DNA of 64,000 nt from JBFIHF01 sp964411125 (GTDB lineage Bacteria; Myxococcota_A; Bradymonadia; Bradymonadales; Bradymonadaceae). Made by a program: the position numbers and the translations under genes. This document shows, in pieces, positions 32,637 to 42,308 of the stretch. Every line of letters begins with the position of its first letter. Position 1 is the first letter of the stretch. The notes below the pieces were generated by a model that saw only the letters and a list, made by a program, of their open reading frames with translations, did not search any database and had not been told where the DNA came from. The stretch spans positions 5,674 to 69,673 of the forward strand of contig CAYPJU010000029.1 of NCBI GenBank assembly GCA_964411125.1, given 5' to 3'.

Positions 32637-35129
32637 ATGACCGACATTCCAGAAAGTACCGGGTCTCTCGCGTTCCTCGCGGGAGGCGGCGGATGCGGTC
32701 AGCTGATTCGCTCGATCGACTGGAGCGCGACCTCGGTCGGCCCGGTCAGCGAGTGGTCGCAAGCGCTGAAAACGGCCGTCGGCATCATCTTGCACGCCCG
32801 CCAGCCGATGTTCCTCTGGTGGGGTGACGACCTCGTCCAATACTACAACGACGCCTACCGCCCGAGCCTCGGCGAAGGGAAGCACCCGGCGGCGATGGGG
32901 CAGAAAGGGGAAGCGTGCTGGGAAGAGATCTGGCCCATCATCTGGCCGCAGATCAAAGGGGTCATGGTTCGCGGCGAGCCGACGTGGCACGAAGATCAGT
33001 TGGTCCCCATCTCCAGGAACGGCCGCGTGGAAGATGTGTTTTGGACGTACGGATACTCGCCTGTCTACGACGACGACGGGGCGATAGGCGGCTGCCTTGT
33101 CCTCTGCACGGAGACCACCCAGCGCGTGGTGAGTCAGCGACGGCTCGCAGCGCTCCAACGGCTGGCCGTGGTGAACGCTTCGGCGACGCTGACGAGTACG
33201 GTGCTCGAATCGGCGGCGTCGCTCCTCGCGGAGCCGGAGGTCGAGGACATCGCGTTCGCGCTGGTATACACGCGCGGCGGTCAGACGAGACTCGAGCACG
33301 TCGCGGGCATCTCGGACGACGTCGCGGAGGGGCTCGACGCGCACTTTCGACCGCAGCTCGAGAAGCTCGGGCGGGGGGGTGAACGCGTTCCCCTCCCCGA
33401 GGATGTAGATGTCGTTTGCTCGTCGTGGGAGGAGCCGATCGAGGCGGCGTACGTCAGCTCGTTCGGCGAGAAATCGAGCGGGGGTTGGATCGTTTACGGT
33501 CTCAACCCGCGGCTCCCCTTCGATAACGACTACGCGGAGTTTCTGGATCAGTCCTCCGAGCAAATCTCGGTGAGCCATGGTCGAATCGAAGCGTTTCGAG
33601 GGCAGGCCATCGTCGAGTCGGAACGCAATTCGCTGTTGCTCCAGGCCCCCATGGCGTCGGCGCTCATGGTCGGACCCGAGCACGTGTACGTTCTGGCCAA
33701 CGAGCCCTACATCGAGATGGTGGGGGGACGAGACATCGTCGGCAAATCGTACGCGGAGGCCTTCCCCGAGCTCCGGAACACCCCGCTCGCCGACGCGCTG
33801 GATGAGGCGTTCGAGACGGGTGTGGCGCATCGGACCGACGAGATTCTCGTCTCGCTCGACAAGGCGGGGGATGGGAATCTCGAAGACGTCTACTTCACGT
33901 TCACGCTGCAACCGATCCTTCGTCCGTCGGGCGAGGTCTACGGCATGATGGCGGTCGCCGTCGACGTCACCCCCCAGGTCTCGGCTCGCAAGACTCTGGA
34001 GGCGAACCAGGCGCATCACGAGCAACTGGTGAGAGAGCTCGAGGCGGCGAATCGTGCCAAGGACGAGTTTCTGGCGATGCTGGGCCACGAACTTCGCAAC
34101 CCGCTCTCGCCGATGGTGACGGCGGTCGAGCTGATGAAAATGCGGGGCGTGGGCGACGCCGAACACGAGCGCAAGATCATCGAGCGCCAGTTGGCGAACG
34201 TCGTCACGCTCGTCGACGATCTGTTGGACGTTTCTCGCATCACCCGAGGGGTTCTGCAGCTCGACCGATCCCGTGTCTCGGTGGGAGCGGCCGCACGTCG
34301 CGCGCTCGAGCAAGCGGGGCCGCTGCTCGAACAGCGGAAGCACCACGTCGATGTCGATGTCGAGGAAGGTCTGGAGGTCGATGGGGACGAATCTCGTCTG
34401 GCGCAGGTGATCGCGAACCTCCTGACGAATGCGGCGAAGTACACCTCCCCTGGCGGAAACATTCAGCTTCGAGCGACCCGCGAGAACGGCGATGTGGTCG
34501 TCATCGTCCGAGACGACGGGATCGGGATCGAAGAGGGGAAGGCAGACGAGCTCTTCGCCGCCTTCACGCGCGAGCAGCGCGACCCCAACACCGGCGGGCT
34601 CGGGTTGGGATTGGCAATCGTGGAGAACCTGGTGGCTGCTCACGGGGGCTCGGTCGAGCTGCGGAGCGAAGGCACCGGCGAAGGTACGGTGGCGATCGTC
34701 AGGCTCCCGGTCGCCGCCGAAGACGTCCAGAGAGCCGACGAAGCGGTCAGGGAGAACCAACCGCTACCCACGGGTCGGAAAATTCTCGTCGTCGACGACA
34801 ACGAAGACGCGGCGGAGATGATCGCGATGGCATTGCGAGAGGATGGCCACGAGGTCGACGTCGCGTTCGACGCCCTCGCAGCCCTCGACTGGGCGAGCGA
34901 CAGTTCGGTCCCCGACGTGGCGCTCCTCGATCTCGGGATGCCGGTGGTAGACGGATTCGAGCTACTGCGACGTCTGCGTGACATCGACGGTTGGGGAGGC
35001 GTGCGCTGCATCGCGGTGACAGGCTATGGGCAGGACTCCGATCGGTCGCGGACCGAGGCTGCCGGCTTCGACGCACACCTGGTGAAGCCGGTGAACTTCC
35101 ACGCGCTGCGCGACCACCTGGAAGATTGA
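32637..35129 (+). CDS. Soluble hybrid sensor histidine kinase
   Basis: An 830-residue cytoplasmic hybrid kinase; no membrane helix is visible. Order of domains: PAS (about 45-165), a GAF-like region (about 170-325), second PAS (about 330-450), HisKA with phospho-acceptor His484 (GHELRNPLSP), HATPase (N-box NLLTNAAKY at 594-602, DDGIGIE, GGLGLGLA), and a C-terminal receiver (about 714-830) with phospho-acceptor Asp765 (VALLDLGMP). The receiver has the conserved acidic pair VVDDNED and Lys in LVKPVN. No response regulator with an output domain is adjacent, so phosphotransfer probably goes to a distant partner. The N-terminal PAS is of the type common in multi-PAS kinases; its ligand is unknown. 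Confidence 0.92.
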   Translation: MTDIPESTGSLAFLAGGGGCGQLIRSIDWSATSVGPVSEWSQALKTAVGIILHARQPMFLWWGDDLVQYYNDAYRPSLGEGKHPAAMGQKGEACWEEIWPIIWPQIKGVMVRGEPTWHEDQLVPISRNGRVEDVFWTYGYSPVYDDDGAIGGCLVLCTETTQRVVSQRRLAALQRLAVVNASATLTSTVLESAASLLAEPEVEDIAFALVYTRGGQTRLEHVAGISDDVAEGLDAHFRPQLEKLGRGGERVPLPEDVDVVCSSWEEPIEAAYVSSFGEKSSGGWIVYGLNPRLPFDNDYAEFLDQSSEQISVSHGRIEAFRGQAIVESERNSLLLQAPMASALMVGPEHVYVLANEPYIEMVGGRDIVGKSYAEAFPELRNTPLADALDEAFETGVAHRTDEILVSLDKAGDGNLEDVYFTFTLQPILRPSGEVYGMMAVAVDVTPQVSARKTLEANQAHHEQLVRELEAANRAKDEFLAMLGHELRNPLSPMVTAVELMKMRGVGDAEHERKIIERQLANVVTLVDDLLDVSRITRGVLQLDRSRVSVGAAARRALEQAGPLLEQRKHHVDVDVEEGLEVDGDESRLAQVIANLLTNAAKYTSPGGNIQLRATRENGDVVVIVRDDGIGIEEGKADELFAAFTREQRDPNTGGLGLGLAIVENLVAAHGGSVELRSEGTGEGTVAIVRLPVAAEDVQRADEAVRENQPLPTGRKILVVDDNEDAAEMIAMALREDGHEVDVAFDALAALDWASDSSVPDVALLDLGMPVVDGFELLRRLRDIDGWGGVRCIAVTGYGQDSDRSRTEAAGFDAHLVKPVNFHALRDHLED

Positions 35130-35192
35130 GGCTCGCGACTGTCGGGCATTCCCCCCTCATGGCTCGATGAGCAGGCCGCGGGGGAAGGGAGT

Positions 35193-35771
35193 TCAGTCGA
35201 CGATCGCCCACTCGATGGGGCCGAGCGAACCATCGTTCGTCTTCTCGGCCGAGCACGCGGTGAGCCCCACGACGAGGTCTCGATGCGCCTCGAACTCGAT
35301 CCGATCTCCGGGCTTCGACAGCGGGGGCGCAATATCCAGTACTCCATCCTCTCCGACCTGGACGTTCATGAAGATGTTGAAAGTCGTGGGAATCGCGTCA
35401 GGGTCGATCCCGAACCGGGAGAGGTTGGTGACGAGGTTCTCGAAACAGCTCGGGTGATGACCGTCCCAGTCGTAGAGAATGTCGAAAGTATCCTGGCTGC
35501 AGGGGGTCAGCAGGAAGTCGTGCCGCCCGACGTCGTCGCGCGCGATGGTGAGCATCGGCCGGCTTCGGTTGGAGTAGAGGATGTCCCCCTCCGACAGATA
35601 GATCCTGTTCGCATAGTCGATCGTGCGTCCCGACGACAGCCACTCGGCGCGGTCGTCGGCGTCGAAAGCGACCAGGTCGGCGACCTGCCCACCCTCGGGG
35701 TCCACGACGACGAGCCGTCGCCCTGCCGCGAGTTCGAACGAGACGCCGGTCTGTTTCGGGATTCGATTCAT
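35193..35771 (-). CDS. DUF1989 (urea carboxylase-associated) family protein
   Basis: A 192-residue cytoplasmic protein of the DUF1989 family, whose members include the urea/guanidine carboxylase-associated proteins UAAP1 and UAAP2. Typical segments are GGQVADLVAFDADD, RIYLSEGDILYSNRSRPMLT, the cysteine in TPCSQDTF, HHPSCFENL, FNIFMNV and GLTACSAE. The conserved Cys and His residues are thought to bind metal. ATG 35771 overlaps the stop of the YqcI/YcgG gene by four bases (ATGA), so the two are translationally coupled. No urea or guanidine carboxylase is nearby. This argues for a role with the haem enzyme next door rather than in urea breakdown (inference). Confidence 0.88.
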   Translation of the reverse strand: MNRIPKQTGVSFELAAGRRLVVVDPEGGQVADLVAFDADDRAEWLSSGRTIDYANRIYLSEGDILYSNRSRPMLTIARDDVGRHDFLLTPCSQDTFDILYDWDGHHPSCFENLVTNLSRFGIDPDAIPTTFNIFMNVQVGEDGVLDIAPPLSKPGDRIEFEAHRDLVVGLTACSAEKTNDGSLGPIEWAIVD

Positions 35772-36529
35772 CGGTCCTCGCTGTTTGGATTCGGCTCGGC
35801 AAGTTCCGCAACGAAAGGAGCGACCCATTCGTCGTCATGGGGGCATCCCGAGTACTGGCGAGCCTCGCTCCGCGAGCCGTAGTCGGCGAGCTCCGGGTTC
35901 GGTTCCCCCTCGAGGGCCAGGTCCCGCTGACGGATGACCTCCTGCATACGCTCGAACTTTCCGGAAGCCCTCAACCGCTCGAACTGTTCGTGCGGATTGA
36001 AGACGAGCGCCGGAAACGGAAAGCGGCGCGCGGTGCGGGGGCTCGCCGGCGAGAGCCCGATGACGAAATAGGCTGTCCCGTGGAAGCTCCAGGCGAAGTG
36101 CGGCGACTCGGGGTCCGACGAGTACCCCTCGCTCCATGCGGCCTCGTCGCTCGCGTGGAGTCGCTGAAGCTGCTCCCAGAGCAACCGCTCGAACTGGCCC
36201 GCCGAGACGGTCCGAGGTTCGGCGAAGCAGGCGACGAAGGTGCGAAAGTCGTCGCCCGTTTCGAAGCTCGCGAAGTCGCGGAGATCGCGAGCCAGGGCAT
36301 CGTCTCCGTCGGTGGTCGCCAGGCTCGGGTAGAGCCCGAACCGGTAGCTGTCGCGGTGAAAGGCCGAGCTCGCGCCCACGCACGGAAAGTCCGGGTGCAT
36401 CACGAAGCTGCGCAGCGCGGCGTGGACAGCGGCCGTCTGAAGGTCGGGGGTCTCGTCTGCGTGCGGATGCGCGAGCTCCCCCGATTCCACACCCCAGGCA
36501 GCGATCTTTTCTAGCGTCGAATCCTCCAT
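35768..36529 (-). CDS. YqcI/YcgG family protein (GntA-like haem enzyme)
   Basis: A 253-residue protein of the YqcI/YcgG family. The best-known member is the guanitoxin enzyme GntA, a haem-dependent N-hydroxylase of a guanidino compound. Family features are the N-terminal FVMHPDFPCVGASSAFHR, with Cys50 in the HPxFPC motif that may contact haem, the later WSFHGTAYFVIGL, and FNPHEQFERLR. The stop overlaps the start of the DUF1989 gene. A GTG at 36547 would add six residues. The other guanitoxin genes are not present, so the substrate is unknown. A role in N-oxidation of an amino or guanidino compound is an inference from family and partner. Confidence 0.82.
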   Translation of the reverse strand: MEDSTLEKIAAWGVESGELAHPHADETPDLQTAAVHAALRSFVMHPDFPCVGASSAFHRDSYRFGLYPSLATTDGDDALARDLRDFASFETGDDFRTFVACFAEPRTVSAGQFERLLWEQLQRLHASDEAAWSEGYSSDPESPHFAWSFHGTAYFVIGLSPASPRTARRFPFPALVFNPHEQFERLRASGKFERMQEVIRQRDLALEGEPNPELADYGSRSEARQYSGCPHDDEWVAPFVAELAEPNPNSEDR

Positions 36530-36591
36530 CCCCGGAAGAGTCTTCACTCCGACTCATGAGGCAAGTCTGCTCGTCGGGCTCACGCGTCGAG

Positions 36592-36630
36592 CGGGGCGCG
36601 GGGAGCGGGGAGCGGGGAGCGGGGCGCGGG
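36592..36630. repeat. GC-rich short tandem repeat (GGGGAGC)n
   Basis: Three perfect GGGGAGC copies (36600-36620) are flanked on both sides by GGGGCGC variants. It lies in the 185-bp divergent gap between the YqcI/YcgG gene and tex. Such slippage-prone repeats can change in copy number and alter promoter spacing. Confidence 0.7.
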
Positions 36631-36714
36631 CTTTGCGACAGCCTCCAGGGGGCCGCTCCAGAGGTAGACAGAGTCGCTGATGGCTGGCACGTTCCCCCCA
36701 ACAGGGAGAAACGA

Positions 36715-38823
36715 ATGGAAAAGCGAATCGCGATGGAGGCGGGGCTCGATCCCCGACAGGTGAAGGCTGCCCTCGGCCTGCTCGACGACGGGAACACCGT
36801 TCCGTTCATCGCTCGCTACCGCAAGGAGGCGACCGGAGGGCTCGACGAGGTCCAGATCCGCCTGGTGGAGGCGGTCGCCCAGCGCGTGCGGGCTCTGGAA
36901 GACCGGCGAGAGACGATCCTCGGCTCGATCCGCGAACAAGGAGTGCTCACCAAGGAGCTCGAGGCCGCCATCCGCGGGGCCGGGGATCTGACGTCGCTCG
37001 AGGACCTCTACGGACCGTACCGCCCGCGCCGACAGACCCGCGCTTCCAAGGCGATCGAGGCCGGGCTCGAACCTGTGGCGGATGCCATTCGGAAAGACGA
37101 GTCGCCCTGGCCGATCGCGAAGCGTCATCTCTGCGAGGACTATCCGACCGCCGACGCCGTCCTCGAGGGTGCGCTCGACATCGTCGCCGAGGAGCTCGCG
37201 CGGGCTCCCGAATCGGTGCGGTTCGTCCGCGAGACGCTCCGAAAGCATGGAAAGCTGACGGTCAAGAAGCGTCGGGGCGCGGACGTCGACCCGAACCTCG
37301 AGGGCTATTACGACTTCGCCAGCCCGCTCGATCGACTGCGGCCCCACCAGGTGCTCGCGATTCGACGGGGCGAGAACGAGAAAGCCCTCTCCGCCTCGAT
37401 CTCGGTCGACGACGATCGGACCGTACGAGACCTGGGGCGGAAGGTGACCGATGCGAAGCGGAACCGTTCGCTGATGGAGCGGGCGCTGCGCGAGGGTTAC
37501 GACCGGCTGCTGAAGCCAGGGGTGGACCGCGACCTCCGTGGCGAGCTCGACGCGGCAGCGGACGAGCACGCCATCGAGGTGTTTTCCGTCAACCTGCGAA
37601 ACCTGCTGATGCAGTCGCCGCTGCCCGACAAGATCGTGATGGCGATCGACCCTGGCTACCGAACCGGGTGCAAGATCGCGGTGGTCGATCGGTCGGGCGA
37701 TCTCTTGGGCACGGCGATGATCTACGTGCACGACGGGCGAAGCGCTGCTGCTCCCGCCGAGATTCGCAAGCTGGTGCAGAAATGGGACGTGGACGTGATC
37801 GCGATCGGCAACGGCACCGCGTCGAGCGAAACGCAGGAAGCCGCGGCGAGAGCGATCGAGGGGACCGACGTTCGGTACGCGGTCGTGGACGAGGCGGGGG
37901 CGAGCGTCTACTCCGCATCCGACGTGGCGCGCGAGGAGTTTCCCGACCTCGACGTCAGCTATCGCGGCGCAGTGAGCATCGCGCGTCGGCTGCAAGATCC
38001 GCTCGCCGAGCTGGTGAAGATCGATCCTCGCTCCATCGGCGTCGGCATGTATCAGCACGACGTCGACCAGACTCGTCTCGGCGAGGCGGTGAACTCGGTG
38101 GTGGTAGACACCGTCAACGCGGTGGGCGTGGACCTGGGGACGGCGTCACCGAGCCTGTTGACCCACGTCTCGGGGATCGGCCCGACGCTCGCGAAGCGGA
38201 TCGTGGAGCATCGGCGGGAGGCGGGGTTTCGGCGGCGGGAAGACCTCATGAAGGTGAAGGGCATCGGCGCGAAAAGTTTCGAACAGTGCGCGGGCTTCCT
38301 CAGGATTCGCGACGGCGAGGAGCCGCTCGATGCTACGGCCATCCATCCCGAGAATTACGAGGGAGCGCGCGCCATTCTCGGCGCTGCCGGAGCGCGAGTA
38401 GGCGATGCCGACCTCGCATCGAAGCTCGAACGGTTGCGGGCGAGCGGTAAGCTCGAGGAGCTCGCCCACCAACACGGGATTGGCCGCTACACTCTGGCTG
38501 ACATCCTCGACGATCTCGCCCGACCGGGTCGAGACCCGCGCGGGGACGTCCCGCCCCCGGAGCTGAAGGCGAAGCAGCTCACGATGGAGGACCTGCGGGA
38601 GGGGATGCGTCTGTCGGGAACGGTTCGAAACGTCGTCGATTTCGGCGCCTTCGTGGACATCGGCGTGAAGCAGGACGGGCTGGTTCACGTGAGCAAGATG
38701 GCCGACCGCTACGTGAAGAATCCCTACGCCGTGGTCTCGGTGGGAGATCGGGTCGACGTCACGGTCGAGTCGGTAGACCACAAGCGAGGGCGGATCGGAC
38801 TCTCGATGGTGACCGAGCGCTGA
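36715..38823 (+). CDS. tex: Tex family RNA-binding transcription accessory protein
   Basis: A 702-residue cytoplasmic protein of the Tex/Spt6 family. It binds nucleic acid and affects transcription and RNA turnover. The N-terminal helical region has NTVPFIARYRKEATGGLDEV and LYGPYRPRRQTRA. The YqgF-like RNase-H fold is MAIDPGYRTGCKIAVVD. The helix-hairpin-helix pair includes LLTHVSGIGPTLAKRIVEHR and KVKGIGAKSFEQCAGFLRI. The C-terminal S1 domain has GTVRNVVDFGAFVDIGVKQDG and GLVHVSKM. Length is slightly shorter than E. coli YhgF. ATG 36715 has GGGAGA upstream; the longer open frame covers the repeat region and is not coding. Confidence 0.95.
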   Translation: MEKRIAMEAGLDPRQVKAALGLLDDGNTVPFIARYRKEATGGLDEVQIRLVEAVAQRVRALEDRRETILGSIREQGVLTKELEAAIRGAGDLTSLEDLYGPYRPRRQTRASKAIEAGLEPVADAIRKDESPWPIAKRHLCEDYPTADAVLEGALDIVAEELARAPESVRFVRETLRKHGKLTVKKRRGADVDPNLEGYYDFASPLDRLRPHQVLAIRRGENEKALSASISVDDDRTVRDLGRKVTDAKRNRSLMERALREGYDRLLKPGVDRDLRGELDAAADEHAIEVFSVNLRNLLMQSPLPDKIVMAIDPGYRTGCKIAVVDRSGDLLGTAMIYVHDGRSAAAPAEIRKLVQKWDVDVIAIGNGTASSETQEAAARAIEGTDVRYAVVDEAGASVYSASDVAREEFPDLDVSYRGAVSIARRLQDPLAELVKIDPRSIGVGMYQHDVDQTRLGEAVNSVVVDTVNAVGVDLGTASPSLLTHVSGIGPTLAKRIVEHRREAGFRRREDLMKVKGIGAKSFEQCAGFLRIRDGEEPLDATAIHPENYEGARAILGAAGARVGDADLASKLERLRASGKLEELAHQHGIGRYTLADILDDLARPGRDPRGDVPPPELKAKQLTMEDLREGMRLSGTVRNVVDFGAFVDIGVKQDGLVHVSKMADRYVKNPYAVVSVGDRVDVTVESVDHKRGRIGLSMVTER

Positions 38824-38892
38824 AGAGCTGCTCCGCCGTCTGGCGGCTGACGCGAGAGTCACCTATAGTGGCGCCTCCCACAGGGGGCCGCA

Positions 38893-40854
38893 GTGACCGT
38901 ATTCAAGCCAGCCATTTTCGCCGCCTTGCTCGTGCTCGCCGGATGTACGGGCGAGGGCAATCTCCCAGTGAATGGACCGTCGAGCGACGGAACCGACAGC
39001 GGTCGCCCCGCAAAGCCGGACGTCGAGGGGATGCTGGACATGGGACGCGCGCCAGACGCCGCGACCAGCGCGGAGATGGGTTCAGGGCCCGACATGGCGC
39101 CCCCGGAGCCGCCCCGCGCTTTCAACCCCAATACGCTCGATCAGGATCGCCTTTTCACGTGTGAGGGCGACGAACCGCAGAGTAGCCTGTCACGAATCCG
39201 GAGGCTTCGGCCCGACGAGTTCCGGATCCGGTTCGTCCCGCGCTACGGGAGCGTTCCGTATGCGCCCGACGCCCGGTACCGCTACTCGACGCTCACCGAG
39301 GACGCCCGGATCGACGACGCTTCGGCCGACCAGATGTTGACCTACGCGGTGGAGCTCGGCGGAATCGCGGCGGGCCGGCGCATCGGCTGGGGGTATTGCA
39401 TGCGCCAGTCGACGCTCGATGCGCAGGGGCTCGATCGCCCTACCCCCGAGTGTCTGACCGATTGGGCGGCCACGTATCTTCTTCGCGCCTGGCAACGCCC
39501 GCCGAGCGAGGAGGAGGTCGCGCGCCTGGTGACGTACGCGAACGAGAGCATCGACGAGTTCGGGATCGAGCAGGGATTGACGCTCACCGCCGCGCGCCCG
39601 TTCCTGGCGCCGGAGTTCCTCTTCAAGGAAGAGACGGCGGCCGGCGAATCGGACCGCGTGCGGCTCGACAGTTGGGCGGTCGCGAACGGGATCGCTGCGT
39701 TGGTGACGGACATGGCCGTCGTGCAGTTCTACTACACCGGCGAGGTCGACGAGCAGCTCTTCGAGCGGCTCGATGCGCTCCGAATCGCGGCGGTCGAGGA
39801 CCAACTCGGTACGGCCGAGCAGGTCGAGGCGCACGTGCGGGGGCTCCTCGACGTGCCGCTCCCGACGGAGGGGGATCCTCCGCATGCCGTTCTGCCGAGC
39901 AACATCGCGCGGTTCTTCCAGGAGTACTTCGGACACCCGTCGGCGACGGAAGTGTTCAAGAATGGCGGCGTCCTTCCGCGCGAAGCGAACTACATCTACT
40001 ACGGACCGGGGTTGTTGGTCTCGAGCATGGACCACACGATCGCGGCGATCTATCAGCAGGACCGACAGGTGCTGCAGGAACTGCTCACGACGCGCGACTT
40101 CTTCGTACGGGCCGGTGGGAACGAGAAGTGCTGGCCGTACAACCTGTGCGACGGCGACCGGGCGACGCCCGAGCCGGTCGACGACGGGATGACGACCTTC
40201 CCCGCCGAGGAACGCGCGGGGATGTTGACGCATCCGGCATGGCTGGTGGCGCACAGCCGCAACCAGGATGACGAACCGCACCCGGTGCATCGCGGAAAGT
40301 GGATCTTCGAGAACCTGCTCTGCAACGCGATGCCCGACCTGCCGATCACGGTCGATGCGAAGCTCCCCGATCTGCCCAGCAAAGGGGTGCGGGAGCGGCT
40401 CGAGCTGGCGACCGGGCCGGATGCAGAAGACGGGTACTGCTGGGGCTGCCATCGCCTCACCGATCCACTCGGGATCCCGTTCGAGCAGTTCACGCACTAC
40501 GGTCGTTTCCGAACCGAGGAGCGAACACCGGACGGCACGATCGTGCCGGTCGACCCGTCGACCACGCTCGTCGTGACGGGCGACCCGGCGCTCGACGGAA
40601 AGACGGTCGCGAACGCGACGGAGCTCGCCGAGCTCCTGGCGAACAGCGAACGGGTGGAGGGTTGCTTCGTGCGAAACGCTTTCCGCTACTTCGCAGGACG
40701 AAACGAGACCTACGAGGACTCGTGCACGCTCGCGAGCATGCGGGATGCATACCGCGACAACGACGGATCTTTCCGTGAAATGCTGGTGGCGCTGGCGACG
40801 AGCGATGCATTTCTCTACCGCCATCCCCATGACGATACCGAGGAATCCCCATGA
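38893..40854 (+). CDS. DUF1592/DUF1588/DUF1585 lipoprotein with a CxxCH motif
   Basis: A 653-residue exported lipoprotein. The signal peptide ends at Cys18 (LVLAGC), with a linker rich in Asp, Met and Gly (DMGRAPDAA...). The domain set is that of planctomycete and deltaproteobacterial DUF1592-1588-1585 proteins: WATYLLRAWQRPPSEEEV, then LTHPAWLVAHS and HRGKWIFENLLC. A cytochrome-like CWGCH (516-520) follows in a DPLGIPFEQFTHYGRFR context, with DUF1585 at the C-terminus. The start is GTG with AGGGGG upstream; the stop overlaps the DUF1552 gene (ATGA). Function of the family is unknown. The CxxCH site could bind haem or metal outside the cytoplasm (inference). Confidence 0.88.
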   Translation: MTVFKPAIFAALLVLAGCTGEGNLPVNGPSSDGTDSGRPAKPDVEGMLDMGRAPDAATSAEMGSGPDMAPPEPPRAFNPNTLDQDRLFTCEGDEPQSSLSRIRRLRPDEFRIRFVPRYGSVPYAPDARYRYSTLTEDARIDDASADQMLTYAVELGGIAAGRRIGWGYCMRQSTLDAQGLDRPTPECLTDWAATYLLRAWQRPPSEEEVARLVTYANESIDEFGIEQGLTLTAARPFLAPEFLFKEETAAGESDRVRLDSWAVANGIAALVTDMAVVQFYYTGEVDEQLFERLDALRIAAVEDQLGTAEQVEAHVRGLLDVPLPTEGDPPHAVLPSNIARFFQEYFGHPSATEVFKNGGVLPREANYIYYGPGLLVSSMDHTIAAIYQQDRQVLQELLTTRDFFVRAGGNEKCWPYNLCDGDRATPEPVDDGMTTFPAEERAGMLTHPAWLVAHSRNQDDEPHPVHRGKWIFENLLCNAMPDLPITVDAKLPDLPSKGVRERLELATGPDAEDGYCWGCHRLTDPLGIPFEQFTHYGRFRTEERTPDGTIVPVDPSTTLVVTGDPALDGKTVANATELAELLANSERVEGCFVRNAFRYFAGRNETYEDSCTLASMRDAYRDNDGSFREMLVALATSDAFLYRHPHDDTEESP

Positions 40855-42308
40855 GCCGCTCGTTCGACCGTCGCACCTTTCTCAAGGGTCTGTCGCTCGG
40901 CGCAGGGGGGCTCGTCCTCGCGCCGATCCTTCGTCAGCTCGAAGCCCACGCCGCCGGCGCGGAGCCGTGCCCGCGGATCGTCATCCTCGTCGAAGGCGAC
41001 TGCCTGAACACGCGCCGGTTCACCTCGCCCGAGGTTCTCGCGGCGCTGACGCAGTTGCGCGCGGACGCGGGGCTGAACGGCGAGGCCGAGGCGAACGCGT
41101 CGGCGTACATCAACGAGACGCCGCTGGAGGTGGGGAACCCGACGCTTCCGGTCGGTTTCGCGCCGCTGCAGCCCTATGCTGACCACCTCGTCACGATCCA
41201 GGGGCTGTCGAACGAGATCGCCGGACGGGGAGGTGGGAGCCACTCGGGGGGGTACGGAGCGCTGAGCTGCTCGAACGCGACGCGTGACGTCCCGACCGCA
41301 GCCACGATCGATACGATCCTCGGGAATCTGCTGGGGCAAGAGCGTGTGTTTCCGCGGCTGGCGCTCGGCTCGGTCGAGTTCCCGACGGAATCGGACGGGA
41401 CGCCGCGACCTCGGGATCTCGTCTACGCCATCTCGGCGTACGGCGCAGAGAACCCCGCCCCGATCTACGTCAATCCTCCGACGACCCACGACATGTTGTT
41501 CGGGTTGGTGGGAGGCCCGGAGGCGAAGCAGAAGTTCGAACTCCGCGCGAATCTGCTCGACGGGATGCGAGAAGACGTCGGGCGCGTCCGAGATCGACTC
41601 GCAGGCCCCGAGCGCGAGAAGCTCGACCACTATCTCGGCTCGCTCGAGGTCCTGGCGGACCGTCAGTCCAAGATCGTGAGCCTGGAAGATGCGCTCGCCG
41701 CCAACCGACCGGAGGTCGCAGACACGTACTTTTCACCGCACATGCTGGTCCGGCTGGAGGCGCAGGCGGAGCTCGCGGCGGCGGCGCTCATCACCGGGTT
41801 GACCGACGTGGTGCTCCTGGATTCGGCGGCGGGCGACCGGTACTTCTCAGCTCGCTACACGAGCCTCGGCGAGGAGATCCCTGCGAAGCACCACTTCGGT
41901 CACGGCGGATCGTTCGAAGGGATGGACAACGGCTACTGGCTGAGCGAAGTCCACCGGCGACACAGCGTGATCGTGGCGAACCTCGTCGAACGCCTCAAGG
42001 CGGTCCCCGAAGGCAACGGCACGATGTGGGACAACACGATCGTGGTCTACACGTCGGACGGCGGCGAGACCCACCATTCGGCGTTCTACGATTGGCCGAC
42101 GATCGTCCTCGCGGGAGCGAACACGCCCATCCTGACGACGCCCGGGGGTCGCAGTCTGGTCTATCCGCGGCGGGGGTCGGACAACCACCGGCAGATGTCG
42201 AACTTCTGGAACTCGATCGGCCACGCGATGGGGGCTCCGATGGACGATTTCGGAAACGAAGGGGGCGTGCGAGTCGCGCGGGGACCGCTTTCGGAGCTGA
42301 TCGGATGA
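40851..42308 (+). CDS. Tat-exported DUF1552 protein
   Basis: A 485-residue DUF1552 family protein, related in fold to DUF1501/sulfatase-like proteins. The N-terminus SFDRRTFLKGLSLGAGG is a twin-arginine signal (Arg7-Arg8), so it is exported folded and may carry a cofactor or metal. Typical segments are LVTIQGLSNEIAG, GSHSGGYGALS, HHFGHGG and VVYTSDGGETHHSAFYDWP; the histidine-rich motifs suggest a metal site. It overlaps both the DUF1588 lipoprotein gene upstream and the AraC gene downstream by ATGA. DUF1588/DUF1592 and DUF1552 genes regularly occur together, which suggests one extracytoplasmic complex whose function is not known. Confidence 0.9.
   Translation: MSRSFDRRTFLKGLSLGAGGLVLAPILRQLEAHAAGAEPCPRIVILVEGDCLNTRRFTSPEVLAALTQLRADAGLNGEAEANASAYINETPLEVGNPTLPVGFAPLQPYADHLVTIQGLSNEIAGRGGGSHSGGYGALSCSNATRDVPTAATIDTILGNLLGQERVFPRLALGSVEFPTESDGTPRPRDLVYAISAYGAENPAPIYVNPPTTHDMLFGLVGGPEAKQKFELRANLLDGMREDVGRVRDRLAGPEREKLDHYLGSLEVLADRQSKIVSLEDALAANRPEVADTYFSPHMLVRLEAQAELAAAALITGLTDVVLLDSAAGDRYFSARYTSLGEEIPAKHHFGHGGSFEGMDNGYWLSEVHRRHSVIVANLVERLKAVPEGNGTMWDNTIVVYTSDGGETHHSAFYDWPTIVLAGANTPILTTPGGRSLVYPRRGSDNHRQMSNFWNSIGHAMGAPMDDFGNEGGVRVARGPLSELIG

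Noticed and set aside
38833..38846. CCGCC-GTCT-GGCGG hairpin after tex as a terminator
   Set aside because: Only five base pairs and no T-tract; such stems arise often by chance in this composition.
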